A stretch of 64,000 nt of DNA from Elymus sibiricus (Eukaryota; Streptophyta; Magnoliopsida; Poales; Poaceae), in contig CM077665.1 of assembly GCA_039707655.1 (NCBI GenBank), forward strand, positions 140,865,148 through 140,929,147, read 5' to 3'. Of this stretch, positions 35,174 to 46,388 are shown in pieces. The number at the start of each line of letters is the position of its first letter. Position 1 is the first letter of the stretch. The notes under the pieces were generated by a model that did not search any database, had not been told where the DNA came from, and saw only the letters and a program-made list of their open reading frames with translations. The position numbers and the translations under genes are program-made.

Positions 35174-36000
35174 CTATGCGATAGGAGGTGGGGCCCCGTC
35201 CCTGGGCGTAGAGCTCGAGGTTCCAGGACGCCCCGCAGGAAGGAGCTGCTTCTTCTTCTTGCGTGGGTCCTCACGAGGCAGGGCGTCCTCCTCGTCATCT
35301 GAGCTCTCGGCTGCCACGATGCGGTAAGCACGCTCGAGGGAGCAGACATCATCCTTCTCATCGCAAGCAACGGTGATGACGCCGCCACTCCCTAGCATCT
35401 TGAGGACGTTGTAGCCATGGTGAGTCACCGCCATGAACTTGGCGAGGGACGGGTACCCAAGGATCGCGTTGTACGGGAGGTGGACGTGCGCGACGTCGAA
35501 GACGGTGATCTCGGTGTGGTAGTTCTCGCGTCCGCCGAAGGTAACAGGCAGGCGCACTTGCCCGATGGCGACGGTGGACCCGTCGGTGACCCCCCGAGAA
35601 GGGCTTGGTCGGCATGAGCTGTTTCATACGGCACCTGGAGCATCTCGAAGGTCCCAATGGAGAGGACATTGAGCCCCGCTCCACTGTCGATGAGGGTCTT
35701 GGTGACAAGGACGTTGCTGATGGTTGGAGTGCACAACATGGGGAGCTTGCCGGCCACGGCCGAGCACCAGAGCTGATCCCTCGCATCAAAGGTAATGGCC
35801 ACCTGGGACCACTTGAGGGGACGCATTGCTTCAGGTTTCAGGAGAGCCGCGTTCACCTCCCACGCGAACTGCTTGAAGACGCGGTTGGAGGCCAGGGCCT
35901 GGGAACCGCCCAGGATACAGGCCACTGCCCTGACCTCCTGGAAGCCCCCAGCCCCATCGTCTTGCCTATCCTCTTCCTTCCTTCTGGGCGGTGGTGGCAA
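35174..36000 (-). pseudogene. pol: Tat-2 aspartic protease region
   Basis: Two overlapping open stretches, 36000-35425 and 35557-35174, joined by a frameshift near 35560-35600. The protease motif LIDSGAGLNVLS (D-S-G) is in the first; the downstream VHLPYNAILGYPSLAKFMAV block is in the second, followed by an acidic and Lys-rich linker. Equivalent to the protease region of Tat-1 at 9321-8455. Confidence 0.82.
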
Positions 36001-36161
36001 CGGTGGAAGGCCGGCCTCGCGAGGGCGGACCTCACGAGGCTGGCCACGACGTGACCCCTCCGAGGGTCATCGCGCCAGCGATCCTCCCGAGCTTGGTCGC
36101 GCCAGCGGTCCTCTCGAGGCTGGTCACGCCAGCGGTCATCCTGAGGCTGGTCACGCCACCC

Positions 36162-37675
36162 CTAGCGTGGCTCCCGGTTGTCCCAACGGCCTCCGCCGCG
36201 TTCGAAGCCACGGTCAGCACGCCCGGGGCGCCGGCCGAAGTGTTCGGCGCGGACCAGCCTGAGTTCTTGGCAGTCGGCGGTGTCGTGGTTGTTGGTGCCG
36301 TGAAAGATGCAGGTCGGTCTTCCCCCCGCGGGGTGCTCCTCACCCCGGCTGCGCTTCACCTCAGGCTCGGCCGCGAGCACCGCAGGGGCCTTGCGCTTCG
36401 CCTCCTTGGCCTTGGTCTTCTTTTCTTCTGGCTCGGCCACCGGAGGCCCGCGGAGTGACAGGCGGCCCTTCTCAGCCTTGGCGCACCTGTTCGCCAGGTT
36501 GAACATCTCTAGGACTAAGCACAGCTCATCGTTCATGGCGAGCTCCTCTTTCATCTTGAGGTCCGTGACGCCGTCGGTGAACGCGAGATGATAGCCTAAT
36601 CCGACGCCTTCGGGACCTTGAGGCGCGTAGTTGTGAAGCACTGTATGAACTTGTGCAGGGTCTCCCCATCCTGCTGCTTGATACGTCGCAAGTCGTTCAC
36701 TGTGAGCGCGCGGTCGCGGGTACCTTGGAAGTTGGCGATGAAGCGTTTGCGCAAGCCATCCCAGGAGGTGATGGACGCCTCCGGGAGGTTGAGGAGCCAG
36801 GAGAGCACGCCGCCTTTGAGCGCCATGGGGAACCAGCACGCCATGACCTTGTCGTCTCCTCCAGCCGCCCGGATGCTCAGGGAGTAGAGCTGTAGGAACT
36901 CAGCGGGATCCGGGGTGCCGTCATAGCGAGGGGGTAGGTCGGGCTTGAACTTGAAGGGCCACGTGGTAGGATGGAGCTGCGGGGCGATGGCGAGGCACCC
37001 CACCGGCTCGAGAGGTGCTGCGTGTGCGGGCGGAGCCCGGTCTTGACGTTCCCGAGGGGCCACCTCGAGCGTTGCCCGGTCGTGATGCTGGTTCGGCAGT
37101 GCGGGGAGCGCACGTGCGTCGACGTGCGGCCGGGCCACCACCTGGCAGCTCACTTCATCTCTTGCCCTTGCCTGCGGCTCGCGGGGCTGGCCGCGCGGGC
37201 GTGCTTCACACCTTGGCTCGGGGTCAACGTCGCGTTGCGGAGGAGGTGGTGGCGCATCGGGGGCCACGTCGTCTGCCAGGGAAGGTCAGGGTCAAAGTGA
37301 GTAGGAGAGCGCTGAAGCGTCGCCGGCAGCTCTGACGAGCTCCGCGATGCGCCGAAGCCAGTCGTCGTAGCGGTCGGGGCCGGGGCGGTAGCGGAGCAGC
37401 TCGTTCGCCATGGCGAGCGCGCCCGAACCACGCGCCGGCCCGGGCAGAACGTGGGAGGACGACCCGGTAGCAGGAACGATCGACGGAGTTGCGGTCTGGC
37501 CGTCGCGTCACGCGGTGACCGGTTGGGAGGAGTCTTGTTGTTCGTGGGCATCTGGGCCCGTGGCGGTGTTGGCCACCAGTGAAGGGGACCGGCGCGTGCC
37601 GGTGCGGCCCACGGGCGCCGTCTGGGCGACGCGTGCAGCACGGCGCTTGGCGCAAGCTCTACGGGCGTCAGACAT
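36162..37675 (-). pseudogene. gag: Tat-2 gag
   Basis: Starts at 37675 (MSDARRA..., as in the duplicate at 18504). The capsid domain is read at about 36980-36600 (LPPRYDGTPDPAEFLQLY, ASITSWDGLRKRF, GETLHKFIQCF). After a frameshift near 36600-36640 it continues through a helical stretch to a Lys-rich region and a variant zinc knuckle CIFHGTNNHDTADC (C-x3-H-x4-H-x4-C) near 36290. A TGA near 37505 in the N-terminal part stands where the duplicate has an Arg codon (CGA to TGA). Confidence 0.83.
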
Positions 37676-37729
37676 CAGAGCGGCGAGGTGGGAGAAGAGC
37701 TTGGCTTGAGGAAGACTCCGACATGCCCC

Positions 37730-37746
37730 CTACCTGGCGCGCCAAA
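37730..37746 (-). promoter_or_regulatory. Tat-2 primer-binding region
   Basis: TTTGGCGCGCCAGGTAGG on the minus strand, directly beside the 5' LTR; identical to the site at about 18560-18575 and near-identical to that of Tat-1. Confidence 0.72.
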
Positions 37747-38668
37747 TGTCGGATTTCGGGCTCTGCAAAACCCTTAAGATTCGAACATAGGGGCATGTGC
37801 GAAGATCCCCTGCAGCCTCGCCCAACCTAGCTCGCTACTCGATGGACCAAACGACGAACACGCACGATGACGAGAAAGAAGATGAACACGGTAGTTTACC
37901 CAGGTTCGGGCCGCTGCGAAGCGTAATACTCTACTCCTACTTTGGTGGATTGCCTCTCGAGGAGGTGTGGTGGATGAACTAGTACAGTGTTTTGGAGCCT
38001 CGTGAGGGCGCTCCTGAGGTGTTCTTGGCCCTCCGTCGACTTGGTGGTGGAGGAGTGAGTCGACTGGTTTCGGATCGGATCGGGGGTCCTCCCTCTACCG
38101 TGCAGCCTAGCCTCTATATATAGCGGTGGCTCGGGTCCTCTTCCCTTATCGCAATGGCGGGAAGGGATCCCACAACGGCCAAATTTGAAGGGGGACAGGA
38201 GTACATCCACGCCCTGCCCAAAGGCGGTCTTCGCCTGCAAAGTAGCTGTCGATGATGCAGTGGTGGGCTCGGTGATGACATCCGTCCTGCGGGGCTCCTA
38301 GTCGTGGTCTTGTTGCACCGGAATGGAAACCTTTGGGGGGTGCTTTGGGAACCCGCGTACGTCCTTGCTCCATTTGCACCAAAGGGGAAACTACGCCGCC
38401 TGGCGCGCTGGCGCCCGCCTGTCCTTCCTTGCGTCATCTTTGACTCCTGAGGCTGGGCTCTGCATAGAATTCTCCGCCGCTCCGGAGGGGGCCTGAGGAG
38501 GCCCATCCCTTGCCGGTCTTGATGCCGCTCCTCCTCGCGAGCCTAGGGGCCTCGCGAGGGCCTTGTCTTGAGTGGGGCCGCGCCAGGCCGTGTTTGGTTG
38601 ACGAGGTGGGCCATGCCTTGGGCTGCAGGCAGGCAAGTCTGGGTACCCCCGTCCCCAGAACGCCGATA
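37747..38668 (-). repeat. Tat-2 5' LTR
   Basis: 922 bp, TGTCGG at 37747 to CCGATA at 38668; the terminal CA has become TA. A CTATATATAG box at 38114-38123 is a candidate TATA element for leftward transcription. Followed by GTTGC, the right target-site copy. Confidence 0.9.
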
Positions 38669-39119
38669 GTTGCTTCCTTCTGCTGCTTCATGACTTCTTG
38701 TACCTTGGGGTAGAGTTGACATTGTGCCCGAAAATGAGTGGTTCCTTCACATAAGAAACATGTCACCTGCCCAGTTGGGCATTCCTCAGCTGGGTGATTC
38801 CTTCACAATGAGGGCACCCTTCCTTGTGTTCTTCCTGGGTGTGTCCTATTTCTCCACAGATCTTGCATGCACAAGGCTTCTTCATTTTACGATAACATGG
38901 CTTCTGGATGAGACGAGATCCTAACAAAGTCTTCTTGAATTCTTCCCAAGTTCTTGCTCCATTCCATCCTTGTATAGCTTGATGCATCCTCCACGAAGTT
39001 GCAGCACTTTTTGCATAGTACTGAAGAGCATATTGAACCTCATTCTTTCTTTCAATAACGTTGTTCTTGAAGTGAGTCTCCATGTTCTGAATCCATAGTT
39101 CTACCTCCAACCGAGTCAT
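38669..39119 (-). pseudogene. gag: BigLTR gag, N-terminal part with further zinc knuckles
   Basis: Open from 39119 (MTRLEVELWIQNME...), with a capsid-like helical region (EVQYALQYYAKSAATSW, WEEFKKTLL), then Cys/His clusters: CKICGEIGHTQEEH (last Cys replaced by His), a second one split by a one-base frameshift near 38790, and CFLCEGTTHFRAQC, an exact C-x2-C-x4-H-x4-C knuckle. Interrupted by Tat-2 at 38668. Together with the part at 16736-17176, the gene had about five or six knuckles. No protease or RT follows. Confidence 0.78.
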
Positions 39120-39670
39120 CGGTCCAGTGAATTCAAGTCCGTCTCCATTCGTTATCTATAGGGTCCAAGGGTTTTGGGATGAGATACGAGAGAGGGATAG
39201 AGGGAGATACACACAATACAAACAATAGAGTTTTAAAATAGGTTTTATTTGTGGCTGTCGGAAAACACACACGAATGACAGCTCACACATCATTGTCTCT
39301 AACATGACTATATAACAGGGTTTGGTCCTCTAAATGTCATATAAATATTGGAATGCTTCAGGGTCTTCGTATTCTTCGGGTCTTCAGAGTCTTCAACTGG
39401 TGTACCTTCAACTCTTCAAATGCATGGTGAAATCCTTTATACTCTGAAGTGGCCATCAGTTGTGCGATATCTTGTCCTTCTCCAAGTGGTCTTAGTTGAT
39501 CCTTCTGAGGTCAAAGGGGAAAGGGTATTGTCTAACTATTTGAGGTAAGAGAGAACATTTGATAAAGGTCACATAAGATGAGAAGTAAGAGATCTTTTGA
39601 AAACAATTTTTTGAGAAATCCTTTCCTAAGGGCTTTCCAGTTTCTAGGGTCACGTCCTACAGTCAACATG
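39120..39670 (-). other. BigLTR leader
   Basis: About 550 bp between the primer site and the gag start. No gene seen; presumably the untranslated leader that would hold a packaging signal. Confidence 0.5.
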
Positions 39671-39683
39671 TGCTCTGATACCA
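39671..39683 (-). promoter_or_regulatory. BigLTR primer-binding site (initiator Met tRNA)
   Basis: TGGTATCAGAGCA on the minus strand, four bases from the 5' LTR edge at 39688. This is the standard plant initiator methionine tRNA complement, the same as in Copia-1 at 57860. Confidence 0.92.
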
Positions 39684-39687
39684 TTTC

Positions 39688-42600
39688 TGTAGCGACCCGA
39701 CCCAAAACGAGTCAAGCCCCTGTGTGTCAGTGCCATCCCTGGATCAGTATGCTGGCACACACAATACATCAATGTATATATCAAAGTGCAATCACATGTA
39801 ATTAACGTAAACTGATATATACCTCATAAATGTTGGCAGAAACTGTCAACGGGAGTGGAGTCCCAATAAACACCAACGGCAGGTTGAGTGCAGACCGTAA
39901 CCCTGAATCGTATTCTTACTCATCGTAGAAATGTATCTGCAACATAAGACGTTGCAGCCGTGTAAGTCAGTACATTGAATGTACCGGCAAGATCACCATA
40001 GAAATAAATGATAAAGGCTATTCTATATGCAAAAGACTTTGTGGCTCTATGTCTGAGTTTTTGCATAAAAGCTGGTTTTATTTTTCCTAAAACAAAGGAG
40101 TCAAACGGAAAATCACTACCAAGTTGGTTGTTAATGAGATGGTTCCACCAACCAATTCTCATGTCCCAAAATTATTAATAGACCCACTCATCATAAAAAT
40201 TTATTAATTGTGTTGAGACTGGCAGATAGTATCATCTCCGGTTCTCAGGTAGTCCATAACCGGGGACATGGCTAATCGATTAGTTTGACACTCTGCAGAG
40301 GTTTGTACACTTTACCCGCAAGATTCGATCCCTCTTGTTGTGTCCTCGCACTGCCTGGTGTTTGAGAACGAGACGATCGAAACATGGTCTTCCAAAGTGA
40401 TCCTCCGGTAGAAAGTCAGTGCCCATCCAATCCTACCATTCTTCTACATCTCGTAGCAATCTGACCTACCAGAGTCACCACTAAGGTCAACCAAGCCAGA
40501 GGCCATATTGACTTGCGGTTGCGCATGTAAGCTTTCCGGCCTTGAAGTATCCATCCATCTCTTTGAGCCTGGGTGGCATTCCGTCGGGATGATCACACGT
40601 AGATACCAGGATTCCCAGGCATAACCATGATAGATATCAGGCTGCCAGATGCATGTCCAATCCACCCAAAGGTATATTGAGTCCTTGAAGTCTTGAAGTC
40701 TTGATCATCATGTAGGTCTTGAAATAATTAATTAACCTCACAACACTCCTGAATCTCAAAACCAAACCCCGTCTACTAAAGCGTAGCAATTTTGAAGTAA
40801 CGTCCCTTCCCGGGCAATGGTAACAGGGTGTTGGGTTTTTCCTACCTCATGATACTACCACAAGTTCAAGCTCAATATCCTACTGGATGTATGATGGAGA
40901 TTTTGATTCTAATGCAAATAAAACATAGGTAATGTAAGATGATCAAAGTGAACTTGCCTGTACTGTTGATGAAGATAAATTTCGCTCTCAGAAATAACTT
41001 GATAGAACTATTCGTCACTCTCCGATGAAAATCTATATAACCAAACATTGCATTCATATAAGAAATCATACTAGCATTCAATTCTAACAATCAAAAAGCC
41101 AAAGCAAAAACTATAACACACTAGTGTGGTGATGAAGGAAATATTTAAGACAAAAGTTAAAACAACAAAACTTCATCACAACAACCAAAAGTAGCTTTCC
41201 CTACAAATAATCCTATTTTGAATGGAAACAAGACAACAACAAAGAAAAATCTAACAAAAGTATTTTAGCACATATTTTACTAGCAAAAAGAATTACATTT
41301 GAAGAACAACTAAGAACTATGAAGACAACACACTAACAACACAAATGTTTATCTAATAAACTTAACAACAAGAAAAACAACAAAATACTAAAATAACAAA
41401 AAACAAAAATATAAAACAAAGAAATAACAGAAATTATTTTTCATTAAAACTTTGTGCAAAAAGAACTACTATGAAACCTATCATACAACACTACATATAA
41501 TGAAAACAAGGTTTTTCCTATAAAGAACAAAACATAAAAAAATATTTTTATTAATATAAAATAAACCACCTAATGCTAACCAGCAGAAACTAAAAGAAAT
41601 ATATTAGAAAGTTATAGGAAAATAAAACCAAAAAAAAGTTGAAACAAAAGAAAAGAAAATAACCCTAAAAGAAACTAAAAAGAACCTGTTTTGTCAAAAA
41701 CCCTAATTTAAAATATACTAAAAATTCTCAAATTCTACCTACTGTTAAATAAAGTCATTAGTGACAAGTAGCAAAAAGAATCAGCTCCAAACCTATTTTT
41801 AAACTCAAGTTATTCACAAAACAAGATTTAAATCAAATCTGTTTGAATACAAATTTAAAATTTTCAAATATGATCATACTGGATATCTACAGAAACTAGA
41901 ATAAATTTATGACACCATGCAAAAAGAATCAATCAAAAAGAATTAAAAACATAAAGATATAAAGAAAAGAAAAACAGAACTAATTCTGTAAAAGAAACTA
42001 AAATTGAAAAAGAGAAAAAAAAACACTAACGAACAGGGGGCGATGTGGCAGTTTCTGGTAGGGTGAGAGTGTGCGCGCGTGGGTGCAAACGAGTGAACGA
42101 ACACATTATAAGAAAAATGGTTCGGCCATTTTAAATAAAAACTAACGTTCTAATCCTGCGCGTGCGTTGTAGATCCAACGGTGGAGATCAAAGAGGAAGC
42201 TCACCGCGGCGAGAGGAGGGCTCCGGCGAGGTCCGGCGAGGCAGAGGCGACGGGGTAGACGGGGACGGCATTCCAGGGGGCCTCCAGCGACGTTTGGTGG
42301 TGATGGCGAGGCGAGAGGGAGTCGGGGTTGAGCGCAGCGAGCTTGAAAGGCTTCGGGTGTGGGGAAACTCCGGCGAGTTGCGTGGTGGTGGCGTTCTGAC
42401 GACGGGGATGTGGAGATCGGGTGGAACGGGGTGCGGCAAGGGTTGGGGTTTTATAGGGGGTCTCGGGGTCCAGGAAGGAAGGGGAGGTCGGAAATCGACG
42501 CGGATCGGTGCTGCTCCGGCGAAGGAAAGGAGGGAGGAGGAGAAAAGGAAGGAGGAGGAAGAAGAGCGCGTTGAAAAAAAAACCGACCAGTGGGGCCCAA

Positions 42601-43325
42601 GCGTCAGCGAGAGAAAGGAGGCAGCTGGGCGATTGGTGGCCGATCCAAAATCTTTTTGGATCTGGCAAAGAGATCTGGGCCACACTATTCCTAATGGGTT
42701 CGGGGTTTCTTTTCCTTTTTAAAACCTTTTCTCCTTTTATTCAAAAACAGGAAACTAAAACAATAAAAGGAAAATATATATGAGGTCAACAATATAAGTA
42801 TTATATACCAAAATGATCAGAAAAATAAATGCAATAAGAAGAACATTTTTCCACGGCCAAAATAAATACTTTAACAAAATATTTTTCAGGAAATGCTTAA
42901 ACTGGTTTTTATTTCCTTTTGTAAATATTTTTCAAATAGTCCACTGGGTTTAATGGTTTGAATATTTCACAAAATCACCCCTGGCATGGAGGGTCATGTT
43001 CCTCCTCTCAATTTTTTTTGAATTTAGTCAAGGGGTTTGAATTCATTCAAAAATAGAATCAAATGAAATAAATACCCTAATAGAACATTTTCAATAGTTT
43101 TCAGAATCCAAAATTTCAATTCCTCCACTTGAAGAAGTCTTGTCATCTTCTCTCATTGTTTTGCATTGGATGAAATTTGAATTCAAAACAAAGGGGAAAG
43201 TCATTTTATTCCCTCTCATTCAAAAGTTTTAAAAAGTTTCAAATTTTCACTCAAATTCAATCACTCAATCAATCAAACAATCATTCAACTATTTATTATA
43301 ACATTCCAAAATTTGGGATGTTACA
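39688..43325 (-). repeat. BigLTR 5' LTR, complete
   Basis: 3638 bp on the plus strand from TGTAGCGACCCGACCC to GGGATGTTACA, an unusually long LTR. No gene. Same zones as the other copy: an A/C-rich tract (about 41090-42030) and a GC-rich segment (about 42160-42690) with a minus-strand TATAAAA at 42449-42455. It contains the uninterrupted form of the site (40123) into which Tat-1 jumped in the 3' LTR. Confidence 0.92.
42449..42455 (-). promoter_or_regulatory. TATA-like box in BigLTR 5' LTR
   Basis: TATAAAA on the minus strand within a GC-rich segment, conserved in both LTRs; the likely core promoter of the element. Confidence 0.55.
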
Positions 43326-43880
43326 ATCTAAAAGATTTCTAGAGACAAAATTCAATCCCGCATAATTTTTTTGTATGATCATCCAAAGATTTAAACCATG
43401 AGTATGATAATTTCTTAGCATCAACTTCATTCTTTCCCAAGATTGTGCAACATGCTCATGCTCAAGTTGCTTAAAATTCATGATTTGAGTTCTAAGGGAA
43501 ATAATTTTTTCGGGTGGAAAATACTTAGCAATAAAAGCGTCTTTGCACTTATCCCAGGAATCGATACTATTGCGAGGCAAAAAAGAAAACCAACTTTTGG
43601 CACGATCCCGCAAAGAGAAAGGAAACAATTTCAACTTCACAATATCATTGTCCACATCTTTTTTATTTTGCATATCGCATAATTCCATGAAGGTATTTAG
43701 ATTGGATGCGGCATCCTCATTAGGAGTACCGGAAAATTGATCTTTCATGACAAGATTCAACAAAGCGGCATTAATATCACAAGACTCCGCACTAGTGGCG
43801 GGAGGAGCAATAGGAGTGCTAATAAAATCATTATTATTAGTATTGGAAAAATCACACAACTTGGTGTTTTCTTGAGTCAT
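43326..43880 (-). pseudogene. gag: Athila-2a gag, N-terminal part
   Basis: Start chosen at 43880 (MTQENTKLCDFSNTNNN), conserved with 50934. Capsid region FPFSLRDRAKSWFSFLPRNS to INSLRTQ-like YFPPEKIISLRTQIMNF and LEHEHVAQSWERMKLMLRNY. The frame is unbroken to the insertion point, so this copy is better preserved than that of Athila-2b. An in-frame 48-codon hydrophobic extension lies upstream (to 44024). Confidence 0.82.
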
Positions 43881-44071
43881 CGTGACCACGCAAACAAGAT
43901 TGCAAGCAAACAAGAGATACGGCGAGAAAAAGGAAAACGAAAAAGAGAGGGCGAATAAAACGGAAAATTGGTGAAGTGGGGGAGAGGAAAACGAGAGGCA
44001 AATGGCAAATAATGTAAATTGCAAGGAGATGAGATTTGTGATTAGGAACCTGGTAGATGAGATTGCTTCCT

Positions 44072-44088
44072 CCCCGGCAAGGGTGCCA
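44072..44088 (-). promoter_or_regulatory. Athila-2a primer-binding site, mutated
   Basis: Minus strand TGGCACCCTTGCCGGGG, two changes from the TGGCGCCGTTGCCGGGG of Athila-1 and Athila-2b. Confidence 0.7.
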
Positions 44089-44098
44089 GAAATTCCTT

Positions 44099-45671
44099 TG
44101 AAGTGGCTTGAGACCGCGTCGGTATTTCCCCAAAGAAGAAGGGATGATGCAGCACATCGACGGTAAGTATTTCCCTCAGTTTATGAAACCAAGGTATCAA
44201 TCCATAGAGAAAGATCACGCACCCACGTAAGCAGCACCTGCACACAAACTACAAATACTTCCAACCCGACGCGAAAGAGAGGTTGTCACGCTCTCTATGG
44301 TAATAAGATAGAATAGGTAGTGATAGTTTTGGCAAATAGATCTAGCAAGAACACAAAGTAAAATAAATAAACAAAAAGTGCAGCAAGGTATTTTTGTTTT
44401 TTCGAAATAATAGATCCGAAAACAAAAGTTGCAAATAGTAGACCGGAAAGCAATATGTTGGAAAAGTAGACCCGGGGCCGTAGGATTCACTAGTGGCTTC
44501 TCTCATGAGTATAGCACACGGTGGGTGAACAAATTAGTGTTAGTCAATTGATAGAAGATCAAATAATCATGACGATATCCAAGGCAATGATCATTATATA
44601 GGCATCACGTCCAAGATAAGTAAACCGAAACGATTCTGCATCTACTTCTATTACTCCACACATCGACCCTTATCCAGCATGCATCTAGTGTATTAAGTTC
44701 ATGAGAAAATGGAGTAATGCAATAAGAACGGTGACATGATGTAGACAAGATCTATTCATGTAGGAATAGACCCATCTTGTTATCCTTAATGGCAACGATA
44801 CAAGCGTGTCTTGCTGCCCCTTCTGTCACTGGGAAAGAACACCACAAGATCGAACCCATCACAAAGCACCTCTTCCCATGGCAAGAAAAATCGATCTAGT
44901 TGTCCTAACTAAACCAAAGATTCGAAGAAGAAATACGAGGCTATAAGTAATCATGAAAATAAGAGATCAAAGAAGACTCAAATCATATTCATGGATAGAA
45001 ACTGATCATGAACTCAAAATTCATCGGATCCCAAGAAACACACCGCAAAAGTCATTACATCAAATAGATCTCCAAGAGACCATTGTATTGAGAAACATAG
45101 AGAGAGAGGAAGCCATCTAGCTAGTGCCTACGGATCCGTAGGTCTATGGTGGACTACTCATGCATCATCGGAGAGGCACCTATGAAGAAGATGAACCCCT
45201 CCATGATGGTGTTAGATTGGATCTCGAGGTTCTAGAACTTGCGGCGGCTGGAATTGTGTTTCGTCGACTTCCCTAGGGTTTTTGGATTTTCAGGGAATTT
45301 ATAGGCTCTATAGTCGGTTGAGGGGGCGCCCGAGGTGCCCACCCCCCACCAGGCCGCGCCAGGGGCCTTTAGCACGTCCTGGTGGAGGGTGGCCACCCTG
45401 GGCCCCCTCTCCTGGTGTTGTTTGGCCCATCTGCTTTATTCTGGTCTAGAAAAAATCCACAGAAATCCCCGCGGCGTTTGGGCTCCGTTTGGTATTGATT
45501 TTCTACAAGTAAAAAACAAGCAAAAACAGCAACTGGCACTTTGGCACTATGTCAAGAGGTTAGTCCCAAAAAATGATAGAAAGTTACTATAAAATGATTG
45601 TAAAACATCCAAGATTGATAATATAACAGCAAGGAACAAGCAAAAATTATAGATACATTGGAGACGTATCA
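44099..45671 (-). repeat. Athila-2a 5' LTR
   Basis: 1573 bp; on the minus strand it starts TGATACGTCTCCAATG, wording I associate with Sabrina-like Triticeae elements (name tentative). TATA-like TATAAATT (minus, 45297-45304) lies beside a degenerate CACCAGG/CCTGGTG palindrome. About 44500-45300 has no coding content. Confidence 0.85.
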
Positions 45672-45782
45672 GGGCCTTCACTTGAGGGGCTTCCTGCTGG
45701 GCCGTACCGGGCCTTCGAGGTGGGCCACGCACTGCGCTGCAGGCAGGCAGGTCTGGGTACCCCCGGTCCCAGAACACCAACA
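45672..45782. mobile_element. 111-bp remnant of a third Tat-like LTR
   Basis: Its last 60 bases (GGCAGGTCTGGGTACCCCCG...) match the end of the Tat-2 LTR (about 38590-38668), ending CAACA. It is wedged between Athila-2a and a truncated Athila-2b LTR, so it should be the outer tip of a Tat-like element that sat in Athila-2b and was itself hit by Athila-2a. The predicted duplication at its right end is GATCT (45783-45787). Confidence 0.7.
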
Positions 45783-46388
45783 GATCTCCAAGAGACCATT
45801 GTATTGAGAATCATAGAGAGAGAGGAAGCCATCTTGCTACTGCCTACGGACCCGTAGGTCTATGGTGGACTACTCATGCATCATCGGAGAGGCACCTATG
45901 ATGAAGATGAACCCCTTCGTGATGGTGTTAGATTGGATCTCGAGGTTCTGGAACTTGCGGCAGCTGGAATTGTGTTTCGTTGACTCCTCTAGGGTTTTCC
46001 AAATATTTGGGAATTTATAAGCTTGATAGTCAGTTGAGGGGGGTCCCGAGGTGGGCACCCTCCACCAGGTCGCGCCAGGGGCCTTTGGCGCGCCCTGGTG
46101 GAGGGTGGCCCCCCTGGGCCCCCTCTCCTGGTGCTGTTTGGCCCATCCTGGCTCTTCTGGTCCATCAAAATTCTCCAAAAATTCCCGTAGCGTTTGGGCT
46201 CCATTTGGTACTGATTTTCTGCGAAGTAAAAAACATGCAAAAGCAACAAATGGCACTTTGGCACTATGTCAATAGGTTAGTCCCATAAAATGATATAAAG
46301 TTGCTATAAAATGATTGTAAAACATCCAAGATTGATAATATAACAGCATGGAACAAGCAAAAATTATAGATACGTTGGAGACATATCA
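45783..46388 (-). repeat. Athila-2b 3' LTR, truncated
   Basis: 606 bp corresponding to the outer part of the LTR at 52122-52720, which it resembles more than Athila-2a's LTR. TATA-like box (minus) at 46012-46019, with the GCGCCAGG/CCTGG palindrome beside it. Confidence 0.85.

Larger units (their letters stand above)
17180..38668 (-). mobile_element. Tat-2: Tat-like element with three LTRs, host of Athila-1
   Basis: Minus-strand element inserted in BigLTR gag. From the right: LTR 38668-37747, primer site, gag, protease, fragment of RT, repeat-rich spacer, antisense gene (interrupted by Athila-1), LTR 19497-18576, then again a primer site, a gag piece and a third, truncated LTR (17451-17180). 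The outermost flanks are ATTGC (17175-17179) and GTTGC (38669-38673), a target-site duplication with one mismatch, so all three LTRs belong to one insertion locus. No YxDD motif, RNase H or integrase is present. Confidence 0.83.
12219..43325 (-). mobile_element. BigLTR: gag-only LTR retrotransposon with 3.6-kb LTRs, host of Tat-1 and Tat-2
   Basis: Minus-strand element. 5' LTR 43325-39688; primer site complementary to initiator Met tRNA (TGGTATCAGAGCA, 39683-39671); gag on 39119-38669, continued after a nested insertion at 17176-16736; 3' LTR 15418-12219, cut by Tat-1. Its own internal DNA is only about 2.8 kb and shows no protease, RT or integrase, so it is non-autonomous. The right end enters the gag of Athila-2a; the first bases there, ATCTA (43326-43330), are the expected target-site duplication. 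I do not recognise the family. Confidence 0.85.
43326..45671 (-). mobile_element. Athila-2a: 5' part of a gag-type Athila-like element
   Basis: Minus strand: 5' LTR 45671-44099, mutated primer site, leader, and the first 185 codons of gag, cut at 43326 by BigLTR. The remainder should lie beyond the left end of BigLTR, outside the window. Same family as Athila-2b but clearly diverged in the LTR. It abuts a Tat-like LTR tip at 45672; the expected target-site duplication is GGGCC (45672-45676). Confidence 0.8.
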
